DNA of 22,399 nucleotides. It comes from Actinomycetota bacterium. GTDB lineage: Bacteria; Actinomycetota; Actinomycetes; Nanopelagicales; Nanopelagicaceae. Where the stretch lies: NCBI GenBank assembly GCA_009699645.1, contig WLNU01000007.1, positions 1 through 22,399 on the forward strand. The letters run 5' to 3'. Within the stretch, counting starts at the first letter, position 1. Every line of letters starts with the position of its first letter. A program made the position numbers and the translations under genes. The notes under the pieces were generated by a model, which was not told the DNA's origin, ran no database searches, and saw nothing but the letters and a program-made list of their open reading frames with translations. Shown piece by piece: positions 1-7,091 of this stretch.

Positions 1-14
1 CTAAGTAGTGTGAG

Positions 15-371
15 TTAGTTAAATGAATCGCCGCAGGCACAGGATCCGCCAGCGTTTGGGTTATCGATTGTGAAACCCTGCTTTTCGATTGTGTCCACGA
101 AATCAATTGAAGCGCCCATTAAATATGGATCACTCATCTTGTCGATAATGACTTTAACTCCGCCAAATTCGTGGATGATATCTCCATCTTGGTTGCGGTC
201 ATCAAAGTAGAGCTGATAGCGAAGACCAGAACAGCCACCAGGTTGAACGGCCACACGAAGCATTAAGTCATCGCGGCCCTCCTGTGCCAACAGCGCAGCT
301 ACCTTCACTGCAGCGACATCGGTTAAACGAATCGCAGTTGTTAATGAGTCAGTTGGTGTCTCTGTAGTCAT
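15..371 (-). CDS. erpA: Iron-sulfur cluster insertion protein, ErpA/HesB (A-type carrier) family
   Basis: This 118-residue protein is an A-type Fe-S carrier that passes clusters to apo-enzymes in the cytoplasm. The three family cysteines are present: Cys47 in a GGCSG motif and Cys111/Cys113 in the C-terminal CACG. The core between them (PGGCSGLRYQLYFDD, then the YLMGASIDF stretch) is typical, and the length is normal. The ATG start at 369-371 has a clear Shine-Dalgarno, AAGGAG on the minus strand at 380-385, about 8 nt upstream. A TAGGCT box on the minus strand at 401-406 could be its -10, but I see no good -35. It is divergent from the DUF3043 gene, a pairing familiar in actinomycetes. Likely clients include LipA, encoded later in this window; that link is inference. 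Confidence 0.9.
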   Translation of the reverse strand: MTTETPTDSLTTAIRLTDVAAVKVAALLAQEGRDDLMLRVAVQPGGCSGLRYQLYFDDRNQDGDIIHEFGGVKVIIDKMSDPYLMGASIDFVDTIEKQGFTIDNPNAGGSCACGDSFN

Positions 372-423
372 GTATGGCTCTCCTTGAACTAGATGGGATA
401 AGCCTACCTTCTCCCCCTAACCC

Positions 424-461
424 TTGCGAGCCAAAGAGGTAGAAAAACTAATATAGTTAGT
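424..461 (+). promoter_or_regulatory. Candidate promoter for the DUF3043 gene with an inverted repeat
   Basis: TTGCGA (424-429) and TAATAT (449-454) are separated by 19 bp and lie 10 bp upstream of the ATG at 465. There is no Shine-Dalgarno, so a nearly leaderless transcript is likely. ACTAA (447-451) and TTAGT (457-461) form a short inverted repeat over the -10, possibly an operator. The spacer is longer than ideal, so this is tentative. Confidence 0.35.
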
Positions 462-464
462 CAC

Positions 465-995
465 ATGGCTAATGAATCAACTGGCAAGGGGCGCCCGACC
501 CCTAAACGTAAAATCTCAGAGGCAAAGCGAATCACATCCTCTCTTGCCCCAGTAGTAACAAAGGATCAAAAGCGCGCGGCAAAAGAGGCCTCCCGCCACG
601 ATCGTGTTGCATCACGTGCTGCATATCTGCGTGGGGAAGAAAGCGCTCTGCCTGCCCGTGACCGCGGTCCCGAGCGCCGCTTCGTGCGCAACTATGTCGA
701 TTCTCGCCGCTCAATCGGTGAGTATTTTCTGCCAATTATCTTTGTAGTTTTAATCTTGACTCTGATTCCCAAGGCATCCGTCCAGTTGGGTGCTATCGCA
801 GTCATGTATGGCGTATTACTTATCGCCGTGATCGATGGCATTTTCTTGAGCCGAAAAATTCGCACCCTGGTATCAGCGAAATTTCCAAATGCTGCAACTA
901 AACGTCTAGGTATGTATGCCTGGCTACGCTCTACACAGATGCGTCGCCTGCGTGCACCGCACCCTCAGGCAAAGGTTGGCGATAGCGTTAATTAA
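465..995 (+). CDS. DUF3043 family membrane protein
   Basis: This 176-residue protein matches the actinobacterial DUF3043 family, whose function is unknown. The N-terminal ~80 residues are very basic and polar (repeated Lys/Arg, e.g. GRPTPKRK). Two membrane helices follow, at about residues 86-105 and 110-130, and the C-terminal ~45 residues are again basic and cytosolic-looking. The conserved RRFVRNYVDSRR segment just before the first helix is the most recognisable family signature. No Shine-Dalgarno precedes the ATG. Its 3' end overlaps the convergent aldo/keto reductase gene by three bases inside the TTAA at 992-995. Standing next to erpA is typical for the family but does not by itself reveal a role. 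Confidence 0.85.
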   Translation: MANESTGKGRPTPKRKISEAKRITSSLAPVVTKDQKRAAKEASRHDRVASRAAYLRGEESALPARDRGPERRFVRNYVDSRRSIGEYFLPIIFVVLILTLIPKASVQLGAIAVMYGVLLIAVIDGIFLSRKIRTLVSAKFPNAATKRLGMYAWLRSTQMRRLRAPHPQAKVGDSVN

Positions 996-1993
996 GCGCG
1001 GGGATTTGGGCTTATATTTTTAGTTGGATCTTTTTCAGGTAGTTTTCCGAGTGCAGCATCAATCGCCCTCATAGTCGATGCATCTAATTTTACACCTGCA
1101 GCCTTCACATTTTCCCTCACCTGAGATGGCTTTGTTGCACCCATAATCGCAGATGAGACATTTGGATTCTGTAACACCCACGCGATGGCAAGTTGCGACA
1201 TCGTTAAACCAGCCTCTTTAGCAACAGGTGCCAAGTTCGCAACGGCGGTAAGAACCTCTTCACGCAGCCATCCTGAAATCATTTTGGCACCGCTCTTCTT
1301 ATCAGTTGCGCGTGATCCAGCTGGCAATTTTTTACCTGGTAGATACTTTCCAGAGAGAACGCCTTGTGCCATCGGTGACCATACGATCTGCCCGATACCC
1401 TCTTTAATCGAGAGTGGGACAACTTCGGCCTCGATTACCCGCCAAAGCGCTGAGTACTGCGGTTGGCTAGAGACGAATCGGTTGTAGCCATGTGCATCTT
1501 GAATTGTTAGCGCCGATGAAATCTGCGCAGCGGTCCATTCTGAAAACCCTATGTAATGCACCTTTCCAGCACGGATTAAATCATCAAAGGCGCTGAGTGA
1601 TTCTTCCAATGGGGTTTCAAAGTCAAAACGGTGCATTTGATATAGATCGATGTGATCTGTTTGCAGACGCTTGAGTGATGCGTTACAGGATTCAATAATG
1701 TGTTTGCGCGATAAACCGCGATCATTTTTTCCAGGACCCGTTGGCCAATAGACCTTTGTAAAGAGTTCGTAGGATTCACGCCGCACTCCTTTGAGCGCCT
1801 TGCCCAATACAACTTCGGCGCGAGTGCCGGCATAGACATCGGCAGTATCAAAGGTAGTGATGCCTTCATTGAGGGCGGCTTTGACGCACTTGATTGCAGC
1901 TTCGGCCTCTACTTGAGAGCCATGAGTAATCCAGTTTCCATAGGAGATCTCAGAAACATACATTCCAGTACTGCCAAGGCGACGATATTCCAT
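992..1993 (-). CDS. Aldo/keto reductase
   Basis: This 333-residue TIM-barrel NADPH-dependent oxidoreductase resembles the Kv-beta / YghZ branch of the AKR superfamily. The catalytic tetrad can be placed by motif: Asp49 and Tyr54 in FDTADVYAG, Lys80 in LFTKVYW, and His121 in DLYQMHRFD. The DHIDLYQ and GKVHYIGFSEW strands and a C-terminal cofactor-binding region (SSAIMGATKPSQVREN) are also typical. Length is normal for the family. The substrate cannot be told from sequence; small aldehydes and ketones are usual. The gene stands alone on the minus strand, convergent with the DUF3043 gene. It has no Shine-Dalgarno, and a good -10 box lies only 6 nt upstream of the ATG, so its mRNA is probably leaderless. 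Confidence 0.88.
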   Translation of the reverse strand: MEYRRLGSTGMYVSEISYGNWITHGSQVEAEAAIKCVKAALNEGITTFDTADVYAGTRAEVVLGKALKGVRRESYELFTKVYWPTGPGKNDRGLSRKHIIESCNASLKRLQTDHIDLYQMHRFDFETPLEESLSAFDDLIRAGKVHYIGFSEWTAAQISSALTIQDAHGYNRFVSSQPQYSALWRVIEAEVVPLSIKEGIGQIVWSPMAQGVLSGKYLPGKKLPAGSRATDKKSGAKMISGWLREEVLTAVANLAPVAKEAGLTMSQLAIAWVLQNPNVSSAIMGATKPSQVRENVKAAGVKLDASTMRAIDAALGKLPEKDPTKNISPNPRA

Positions 1994-1999
1994 GGGATG

Positions 2000-2028
2000 A
2001 CCCTAGAACCTGCGTGGTTATTTGCCAA
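2000..2028 (-). promoter_or_regulatory. Candidate promoter of the aldo/keto reductase gene
   Basis: Read on the minus strand, TTGGCA (complement of 2023-2028) and TAGGGT (complement of 2000-2005) are spaced exactly 17 bp. They end 6 bp before the ATG at 1993. The spacing and the missing Shine-Dalgarno fit a leaderless actinobacterial promoter. Confidence 0.5.
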
Positions 2029-2065
2029 CTCCACCGCAGTGTGGTTGCCTTCGCCTACAACTTAA

Positions 2066-2205
2066 TAGGTTTCTCATTAGGGGAAGTTCGGTGAAACTCC
2101 GACGCTGACCCGCAACCGTAAGGCGCACTATGAAAAGCGCTAAGTCGGATTACCTAATGAAAGACAGTAATCGACATGACACCCGCCGAGGTTTGCGGGG
2201 TGTGG
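2066..2205 (+). ncRNA. Cobalamin riboswitch (compact type) with P13-like hairpin
   Basis: The conserved cobalamin-riboswitch core is visible: GGTGAAACTCC at 2090-2100, GCTGACCCGCAACCGTAA at 2104-2121, and a B12-box-like AAGTCGGATTACC at 2142-2154. The closing stem is perfect over 8 bp, TCATTAGG (2074-2081) with CCTAATGA (2153-2160). A hairpin at 2179-2203 pairs ACACCCGC with GCGGGGTGT (one bulged G) and has the loop CGAGGTTT. That loop can pair with AAACT at 2094-2098, as expected for the L5-L13 kissing loop that couples ligand binding to expression. The aptamer is short (about 87 nt), more like class II than the long class I. It lies 81 nt before the start codon of the secreted-protein/ECF operon, so it probably represses B12 uptake when cobalamin is plentiful. 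I could not place its promoter confidently; a TAGGTT or TTAATA box near 2062-2071 is possible. Confidence 0.88.
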
Positions 2206-2250
2206 TCCTAGATACTGGTGCGCTCTCTGCACTTTTAGATGGATTACCCC

Positions 2251-2283
2251 TGTGAGACTCTTCTTTTTTCGAGAGGCTTCACA
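2251..2283 (+). promoter_or_regulatory. Hairpin over the ribosome-binding site of the B12 operon
   Basis: TGTGA (2251-2255) can pair with TCACA (2279-2283), and CTCT (2258-2261) with AGAG (2272-2275), around a U-rich loop. The ribosome-binding site GAGAGG (2271-2276), 10 nt before the ATG at 2287, lies within the 3' arm. The structure could occlude translation and be part of the riboswitch output. There is an internal mismatch/bulge between the two stem parts, so stability is uncertain. Confidence 0.35.
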
Positions 2284-2286
2284 TCA

Positions 2287-2817
2287 ATGAGATTAAAATC
2301 AATACTCGTAGCAATCACAATTCTTACATCATCTCTCTTCTTAACTCCACCTGCCAGCGCTGCCGAAAAAGGTTGGCGCTACTGGGGATACTTCCAAACC
2401 GCACCAGATAAAACTACGTGGACGGCTGCCATGACTGGACCAACTGTTGATATCGCAGATGGCTCCGTTGAAGGCTGGTCTTTTGTATTTGGCAGTGATG
2501 ACATTCCATCGCTTGCACCAAAGGTAAAGCCAGATTTCAAAAAAATCTGCGGCACGACAAAGGCAGATCCAGATACCAAACGAATCGCTTTAGTAATTGA
2601 GTTTGGAGCGGCTGCATGGGCCCCCAAGGGTGAAAAGGTGGCAAAGACAATTACCCGCTGTGTGCGAACTGCTAAGGCTTCACAGGGAATAGATGTCTTA
2701 GGTCAAGTCGTAAAGATTCGCGCAGCATCATCAGGACTCATCTGCGGCCTCAATGGCTTCCCAGCTAAAGAGTGTGGCGTTGAAATTCCTACTCCCAAGG
2801 CTCTATCAAAAAAGTAA
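2287..2817 (+). CDS. Secreted SCO2322-like protein, first gene of the B12-riboswitch operon
   Basis: This 176-residue exported protein resembles the actinobacterial SCO2322 family, whose function is unknown. A Sec signal peptide (MRLKSILVAI..., cleavage near PASA-AEKG, about residue 26) has no lipobox. The mature part begins with the family-typical GWRYWGYFQ, then GPTVDIADGSVEGWSF and a LVIEFG strand. It holds four cysteines, which could form two disulfides. No C-terminal membrane anchor is visible, so it is probably released or periphery-associated. The start at 2287 is chosen over an in-frame ATG at 2239 because it gives a clean signal peptide and has GAGAGG 10 nt upstream. EcfT begins 13 nt after its stop. 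Riboswitch control suggests a role in acquiring corrinoids outside the membrane, which is inference. Confidence 0.8.
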   Translation: MRLKSILVAITILTSSLFLTPPASAAEKGWRYWGYFQTAPDKTTWTAAMTGPTVDIADGSVEGWSFVFGSDDIPSLAPKVKPDFKKICGTTKADPDTKRIALVIEFGAAAWAPKGEKVAKTITRCVRTAKASQGIDVLGQVVKIRAASSGLICGLNGFPAKECGVEIPTPKALSKK

Positions 2818-2830
2818 TAACAATCTTCAA

Positions 2831-3577
2831 ATGAAGAAGCTCTCACTTCACCCACTGACATGGTGGATATGGTCATGTGCAGTTGCGATCTCGGTCGCAC
2901 GCGCAAACACACCAGTATTCGCAGTTGTGTCAGTGGGTGTGGTGGGATTGATTGTTCTATCACAGCGCGATGATGCGCCTTGGGGTAAGAGCTTTAACTG
3001 GACTTTAAAGATTGCACTCGGGATTTTAATGGTTCGCACTTTCATAGGAGTCGTAATCGGAGTCCCGATCCCTGGAACAACTCTCTTTACTCTTCCCAGA
3101 GTGCCGCTCCCAGATTGGATGCCAGGTATACGCATTGGAGGCGCAGTTACTCTTGAGCGTCTTTCATCGGCCTTGAGTGAGGGTGTAACCATCTGCGCCA
3201 TCATCGTAATTTTTGGGGCAGCTGCATCGCTTACGAGTCCGCATCGATTACTACGAGTACTTCCAATTTATGTTTATGAGTTTGGTGTAACAGTTGTAAT
3301 TGCGACATCAGTTCTGCCTCAGTTAGTCACAAGTGTGACGCGAATCCGACAGGCTCAGCGTCTGCGGGGACAGGATACGAGAGGCCTTGCATCGTATAGA
3401 CGTGTAGCAATTCCCTTGCTCGAAGAGTCTCTTGCCCGCTCTCTAGATTTAGCTGCCTCCATGGATTCCAGAGGCTATGGAGTCAGCCGAAAGCGCTCTC
3501 GCTACCGCCCCATTAGTTGGCGTATGACCGATAGCGCAGTTGTACTCTCAGGATTATTAGTTATGGGGTTATCGTGA
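2831..3577 (+). CDS. ecfT: ECF transporter transmembrane subunit EcfT (CbiQ-like)
   Basis: This 248-residue integral membrane protein is the scaffold that links the substrate-binding S-component to the ATPases in energy-coupling-factor importers. Several hydrophobic helices span residues about 12-45, 58-80, 115-135 and 143-168. The two characteristic coupling-helix Arg-Gly signatures lie near the C-terminus, AQRLRG (175-180) and SMDSRGYG (210-217). I start it at the ATG at 2831; a longer version from 2753 would overlap the upstream gene by 65 nt and adds an unrelated basic leader. Its stop overlaps the EcfA GTG start (GTGA, 3574-3577), which indicates translational coupling. The last hydrophobic stretch has only about 13 residues before the stop, so the final helix looks short for the family. 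Confidence 0.85.
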   Translation: MKKLSLHPLTWWIWSCAVAISVARANTPVFAVVSVGVVGLIVLSQRDDAPWGKSFNWTLKIALGILMVRTFIGVVIGVPIPGTTLFTLPRVPLPDWMPGIRIGGAVTLERLSSALSEGVTICAIIVIFGAAASLTSPHRLLRVLPIYVYEFGVTVVIATSVLPQLVTSVTRIRQAQRLRGQDTRGLASYRRVAIPLLEESLARSLDLAASMDSRGYGVSRKRSRYRPISWRMTDSAVVLSGLLVMGLS

Positions 3578-5184
3578 TTAAGTTTTCAAATGTTTCGCTG
3601 GTGTACCCAAATTCAACTACATCGGTACTTGAGAATCTGAATTTAGAGATCGCCGAAGGTGAGTTGGTACTAGTTATTGGGCCAACAGGATCGGGTAAAT
3701 CATCTCTCTTGCGATTAATTAATGGTTTGGTGCCTCATCACACAGGTGGAATATTGGCTGGGGATATAACAGTTGATGGCCTATCAACGCGCGAAGTTAA
3801 GCCCGGGGCTCTCGCACACCTTATTGGGATCGTTGGTCAGAACCCCATCAATGGCTTTGTTGCAGATACGGTCGAGGAAGAGTTGGCCTTTGCAATGGAG
3901 GCGCTGAATCTGCCAAATGAGACTATGCGAAAGCGCGTTGAAGAGTCGCTGGATTTAATGTCACTAGTACCTCTTCGATCACGCAGCATTGCAACACTCA
4001 GTGGCGGGGAACAACAACGCGTTGCAATCGCTAGTGCTCTTGTTATGCACCCAAAAGTTCTAGTTTTGGATGAACCAACTAGTGCACTTGATCCAATAGC
4101 TGCAGAAGAGGTCCTATCGATTTTGCACCGTTTAGTTCATGACTTGAGTATTACCATCGTCATCGCCGAACATAAATTAGAGCGTGTTATCGATTTTGCA
4201 GATCGCATTGTTCATATCAGCGGTGGTGGAGTGACAACAGTTGGAACGGCGCAAGAGATAATGAAAAGCTCACCTATCGCTCCCCCCATCGTCCACTTGG
4301 CTCGAGCCCTTGGGTTAAAGGATGCTGGACTATCTGTGCGAGACATGCGTCGTGCGACCCAAGGGCTGCGCGAATCAATACCAAATTCTAAACCAACCCC
4401 TCTTTCTGTAAGTTCAGTTCCTGTCATAGAGATAGCACAACTAAGCGTTGCCTACGGAACTAAAATTGCACTTGATTCAATCACGACCACAGTCTTTGAT
4501 AATGAAATCGTTGCAATCATGGGGCGCAATGGGGCTGGAAAGAGCTCTCTGCTTCGATCAATAGCCGGGGTAAATGAGATGCAAACCGGCACTGTTCGCG
4601 TGCACTCACTTCTATCAAAAGATTTACATAGCAAGCTGCGCAGACAGACAATCGGCTACATTCCACAAGAGCCAAGTGATCTTCTCTACGCCCAATCAGT
4701 TGAGAGAGAGTGCGAGCAGGCAGATAAAGATAACCAGATCCCACCTGGGACCACACACTCAGTACTTGCCCAATTAGTTCCCGGCATTTCGCTACATACC
4801 CATCCTCGCGATTTATCAGAAGGACAGCGCCTTGGATTAGCCCTAAGCGTTGTGCTTTCGGCAAATCCTAAAGTGCTCATACTCGATGAGCCTACGCGAG
4901 GCTTAGATTATGAAGCCAAGAAATCACTCACACGTATATTGCTTGAGTTTGCATCGATCTTTAATCGTGCCGTCGTGATTGCAACCCACGATGTAGAGCT
5001 CGTTGCCGAATTAGCCAGCCGTACAATATTTCTCGCCGATGGTGACATCGTTGCCGATGGTCCAACTATCGATGTCCTACTCTCATCCCCAGCCTTTGCC
5101 CCACAAGTTGCCAAAGTTATGTCGCCTCAGCCTTGGCTACGAGTGCGCGATGTAATCGCGGCAATTGAAAGCAAATCTCCATGA
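3574..5184 (+). CDS. Fused double ECF ATPase (EcfA1-EcfA2-like)
   Basis: This 536-residue protein has two complete ABC ATPase domains on one chain and would power the ECF importer. Domain 1 carries Walker A GPTGSGKSS (36-44), the signature LSGGEQQR (about 142-149), Walker B plus D-loop DEPTSALD (166-173) and an H-loop in IAEHK. Domain 2 carries GRNGAGKSS (317-325), a Q-loop in GYIPQEP, the variant signature LSEGQ (414-418), DEPTRGLD (438-445) and the H-loop ATHDVE. Both sites therefore look catalytically complete. A linker of about 50 residues joins the domains. The GTG start overlaps ecfT by 4 nt, and the stop overlaps the EcfS start by 4 nt (ATGA). Fused ATPases replace separate EcfA and EcfA' in many actinobacterial ECF systems. 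Confidence 0.92.
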   Translation: MIKFSNVSLVYPNSTTSVLENLNLEIAEGELVLVIGPTGSGKSSLLRLINGLVPHHTGGILAGDITVDGLSTREVKPGALAHLIGIVGQNPINGFVADTVEEELAFAMEALNLPNETMRKRVEESLDLMSLVPLRSRSIATLSGGEQQRVAIASALVMHPKVLVLDEPTSALDPIAAEEVLSILHRLVHDLSITIVIAEHKLERVIDFADRIVHISGGGVTTVGTAQEIMKSSPIAPPIVHLARALGLKDAGLSVRDMRRATQGLRESIPNSKPTPLSVSSVPVIEIAQLSVAYGTKIALDSITTTVFDNEIVAIMGRNGAGKSSLLRSIAGVNEMQTGTVRVHSLLSKDLHSKLRRQTIGYIPQEPSDLLYAQSVERECEQADKDNQIPPGTTHSVLAQLVPGISLHTHPRDLSEGQRLGLALSVVLSANPKVLILDEPTRGLDYEAKKSLTRILLEFASIFNRAVVIATHDVELVAELASRTIFLADGDIVADGPTIDVLLSSPAFAPQVAKVMSPQPWLRVRDVIAAIESKSP

Positions 5185-5999
5185 TGTTGACAAAGGATGT
5201 CGTTAGATTCACTCGGCGTAACGCAGCTGTTTTAACTCTTGCATCCTGCATTAGTGCGGCGGGCTTTTTCTGGCCATTTTTTTATGCGGGTGAGAATCTG
5301 CCTCGAACTCAAATCTTTTTTGCGCTGGCGATAACGGTCGCGGTTGTGCTCTCTATCTCTGAAATTTCCAACTCAAGTATGGATGCAAAGTCTGTTGCAC
5401 TCCTAGGTGTGCTTTCTGCCCTAGTTGCAGCACTTCGTCCATTAGGTGCTGGCGCCGTTGGAATCGAACCAATGTGGTTTTTATTAATATTGAGCGCGCG
5501 AGTCTTTGGTCCCTCCTTCGGCTTTCTCCTCGGGATGATCTCCATCTTTGTCTCGGCCTTATTAACAGGTGGACTAGGTCCATGGCTGGGCTATCAAATA
5601 TTTGCTGCGGCGTGGATTGGGCTACTAGCTGGACTGCTACCAGGCCGAGAGAAGGTACGTGGTAAGAAAGAGATTGCGATGCTCATGCTCTTTGCTGTTT
5701 TTGCAAGTGAGCTATTTGGGATTTTGATGGATCTGCAGTTCTGGCCGTGGGCATTGGGCGCCGATACACAACTGTCTTTTCTTGCCGGTGCCCCAATCGC
5801 TGAGAACCTTAATCGCTTCTTTACTTTTCATTTTCTAACGGCCATGGCCTGGGATCTACCTAGAGCAGTATTTACTTCGGGCCTCATTCTCATTGCAGGG
5901 CACCCTGTATTGACGGCCCTGCGACGCACCTATGTGCGAGCAGCTTTTCTCACACCGATTGAATTTATCGAACGTGAGAGGCAACAAAAGGGAGCTTAA
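5181..5999 (+). CDS. ECF transporter S-component, predicted cobalamin-specific
   Basis: This 272-residue membrane protein is the substrate-capturing subunit of the ECF importer. Six or seven hydrophobic segments are evident. A typical S-component core runs around residues 105-155: a Gly-rich helix (ARVFGPSFGFLLGM), then SALLTGGLGPWLGYQ and a GLLAGLLPG helix. Specificity cannot be read from the residues. The upstream cobalamin riboswitch and the operon arrangement make vitamin B12 or a corrinoid precursor the likely ligand, comparable to CbrT-type components. The ATG at 5181 overlaps the EcfA stop by 4 nt. The last 35 nt overlap the convergent gcvT gene, so the C-terminus (about residues 262-272) is encoded antisense to the end of gcvT. 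Confidence 0.82.
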   Translation: MMLTKDVVRFTRRNAAVLTLASCISAAGFFWPFFYAGENLPRTQIFFALAITVAVVLSISEISNSSMDAKSVALLGVLSALVAALRPLGAGAVGIEPMWFLLILSARVFGPSFGFLLGMISIFVSALLTGGLGPWLGYQIFAAAWIGLLAGLLPGREKVRGKKEIAMLMLFAVFASELFGILMDLQFWPWALGADTQLSFLAGAPIAENLNRFFTFHFLTAMAWDLPRAVFTSGLILIAGHPVLTALRRTYVRAAFLTPIEFIERERQQKGA

Positions 6000-7053
6000 C
6001 TACCTCAACTAATGAATCACGGCCACGAACATCAATTACTAACTGATCACCTATTTTCACGCTCGATGATAGAAGTGCGATACCGATTCCAACTTTGAGT
6101 GTTGGAGAAAAAGTTCCACTCGTAACTTCACCAAGAATCTCTCCTGCTGCATTCTTGACCTGCATATGTCCACGCGGGATTCCACGATCTAAGGATTTAA
6201 CCCCAACACTTCGCCGCAAAGGTTTATTGGCCTTCTCCGTGCGCAGGGATTGACTACCGATAAAGCTCTCTTTATCCCAGCCAATGGCCCATGTTGCACT
6301 TGCCTGCACTGGGGTGATCTCTAATGAAAGTTCATGTCCATGTAATGGATAGCCCATCTCAGTACGCAATGTATCGCGGGCACCTAGTCCGCAGACTAAA
6401 CCGCCGAGGGGTTCGATCGCGGCAACGAGTGCATCCCACACACGGGAGGCATCGCTGACCTTTGGAAGAAGTTCGTAGCCCAGCTCTCCTGTGTAACCAG
6501 TACGGCAGAGAATTACTTTGGCTCCACTGATAACAACATGGGAAAATGCCATGTAGTCAATCTCAGTGTTAATTCCCAGAGACTGCATTACTTGGGGTGC
6601 TAGCGGTCCTTGGACAGCTATAACTGAAAACTCATTATGAAGATTAGTAACATTTATGCCTGATGGTGCCATTGATTGAAGAGTTGAAACTACATCAGTG
6701 GTATTGGAAGCGTTAGGAACTAAGAAAATATCATCTGGGGAGTTTCGATAGGCGATCAGATCATCGATCACCCCTCCTTCGGGGCTGCACAGCAATGTGT
6801 ATTGAGCCGACCCATCCTCGATTCGATTAAGATCATTTGTAAACATCGTATTGAGAAAATCAAGAGCTCCAACCCCGATCACTGATGCCTTGCCCAAGTG
6901 GGATACATCGAAGATTCCTACACGCTCACGCACGGCCGTGTGCTCGGCTATGACTCCACCACCAGGATATTCAATAGGCATCATCCATCCGCCGAAATCA
7001 GCCATCTTTGCATTACGGGCTACATGCTTGTCGTTGAGCGGGGAGATCTTCAT
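5965..7053 (-). CDS. gcvT: Glycine cleavage system T protein (aminomethyltransferase)
   Basis: This 362-residue protein has the normal GcvT length. It transfers the methylene carbon from the aminomethyl-lipoyl arm of the H protein to tetrahydrofolate and releases ammonia. Recognisable features are the N-terminal MADFGGWMMPIEY and GIFDVSHLGK segments, and the folate/catalytic GGVIDDLI with the Asp pair at 97-98. CRTGYTGELGYELL lies mid-protein, and the C-terminal barrel includes GEVTSGTFSPTLKVGIG. The weak Shine-Dalgarno-like GGTAGG lies a little upstream of the ATG at 7051-7053. It is divergent from pepA and overlaps the end of the ecfS gene tail to tail. GcvP and GcvH are not in this window, so the operon found in many bacteria is split here. 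Confidence 0.95.
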   Translation of the reverse strand: MKISPLNDKHVARNAKMADFGGWMMPIEYPGGGVIAEHTAVRERVGIFDVSHLGKASVIGVGALDFLNTMFTNDLNRIEDGSAQYTLLCSPEGGVIDDLIAYRNSPDDIFLVPNASNTTDVVSTLQSMAPSGINVTNLHNEFSVIAVQGPLAPQVMQSLGINTEIDYMAFSHVVISGAKVILCRTGYTGELGYELLPKVSDASRVWDALVAAIEPLGGLVCGLGARDTLRTEMGYPLHGHELSLEITPVQASATWAIGWDKESFIGSQSLRTEKANKPLRRSVGVKSLDRGIPRGHMQVKNAAGEILGEVTSGTFSPTLKVGIGIALLSSSVKIGDQLVIDVRGRDSLVEVVKLPFVASHVR

Positions 7054-7081
7054 TGTACAAACCTACCAATACATCTATTAC
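7053..7081 (+). promoter_or_regulatory. Candidate promoter for pepA
   Basis: TTGTAC (7053-7058) and TATTAC (7076-7081) are spaced 17 bp and end 10 bp before the ATG at 7092. The -35 overlaps the gcvT start codon. The whole divergent gap is only 38 bp, so the pepA leader would be at most a few nucleotides long. Confidence 0.4.
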
Positions 7082-7091
7082 GCTAAGGCCT

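Noticed and set aside
2239..2286. Longer reading frame upstream of the secreted protein
   Set aside because: It would place 16 non-hydrophobic residues before the signal peptide and bury the good ribosome-binding site inside the gene.
2753..2830. N-terminal extension of EcfT
   Set aside because: It overlaps the upstream gene by 65 nt and adds residues with no family character; the ATG at 2831 is preferred.
4517..4864. Antisense open frame inside the fused ATPase gene
   Set aside because: It lies wholly opposite a conserved ABC domain and its translation has no recognisable domain; a shadow frame.
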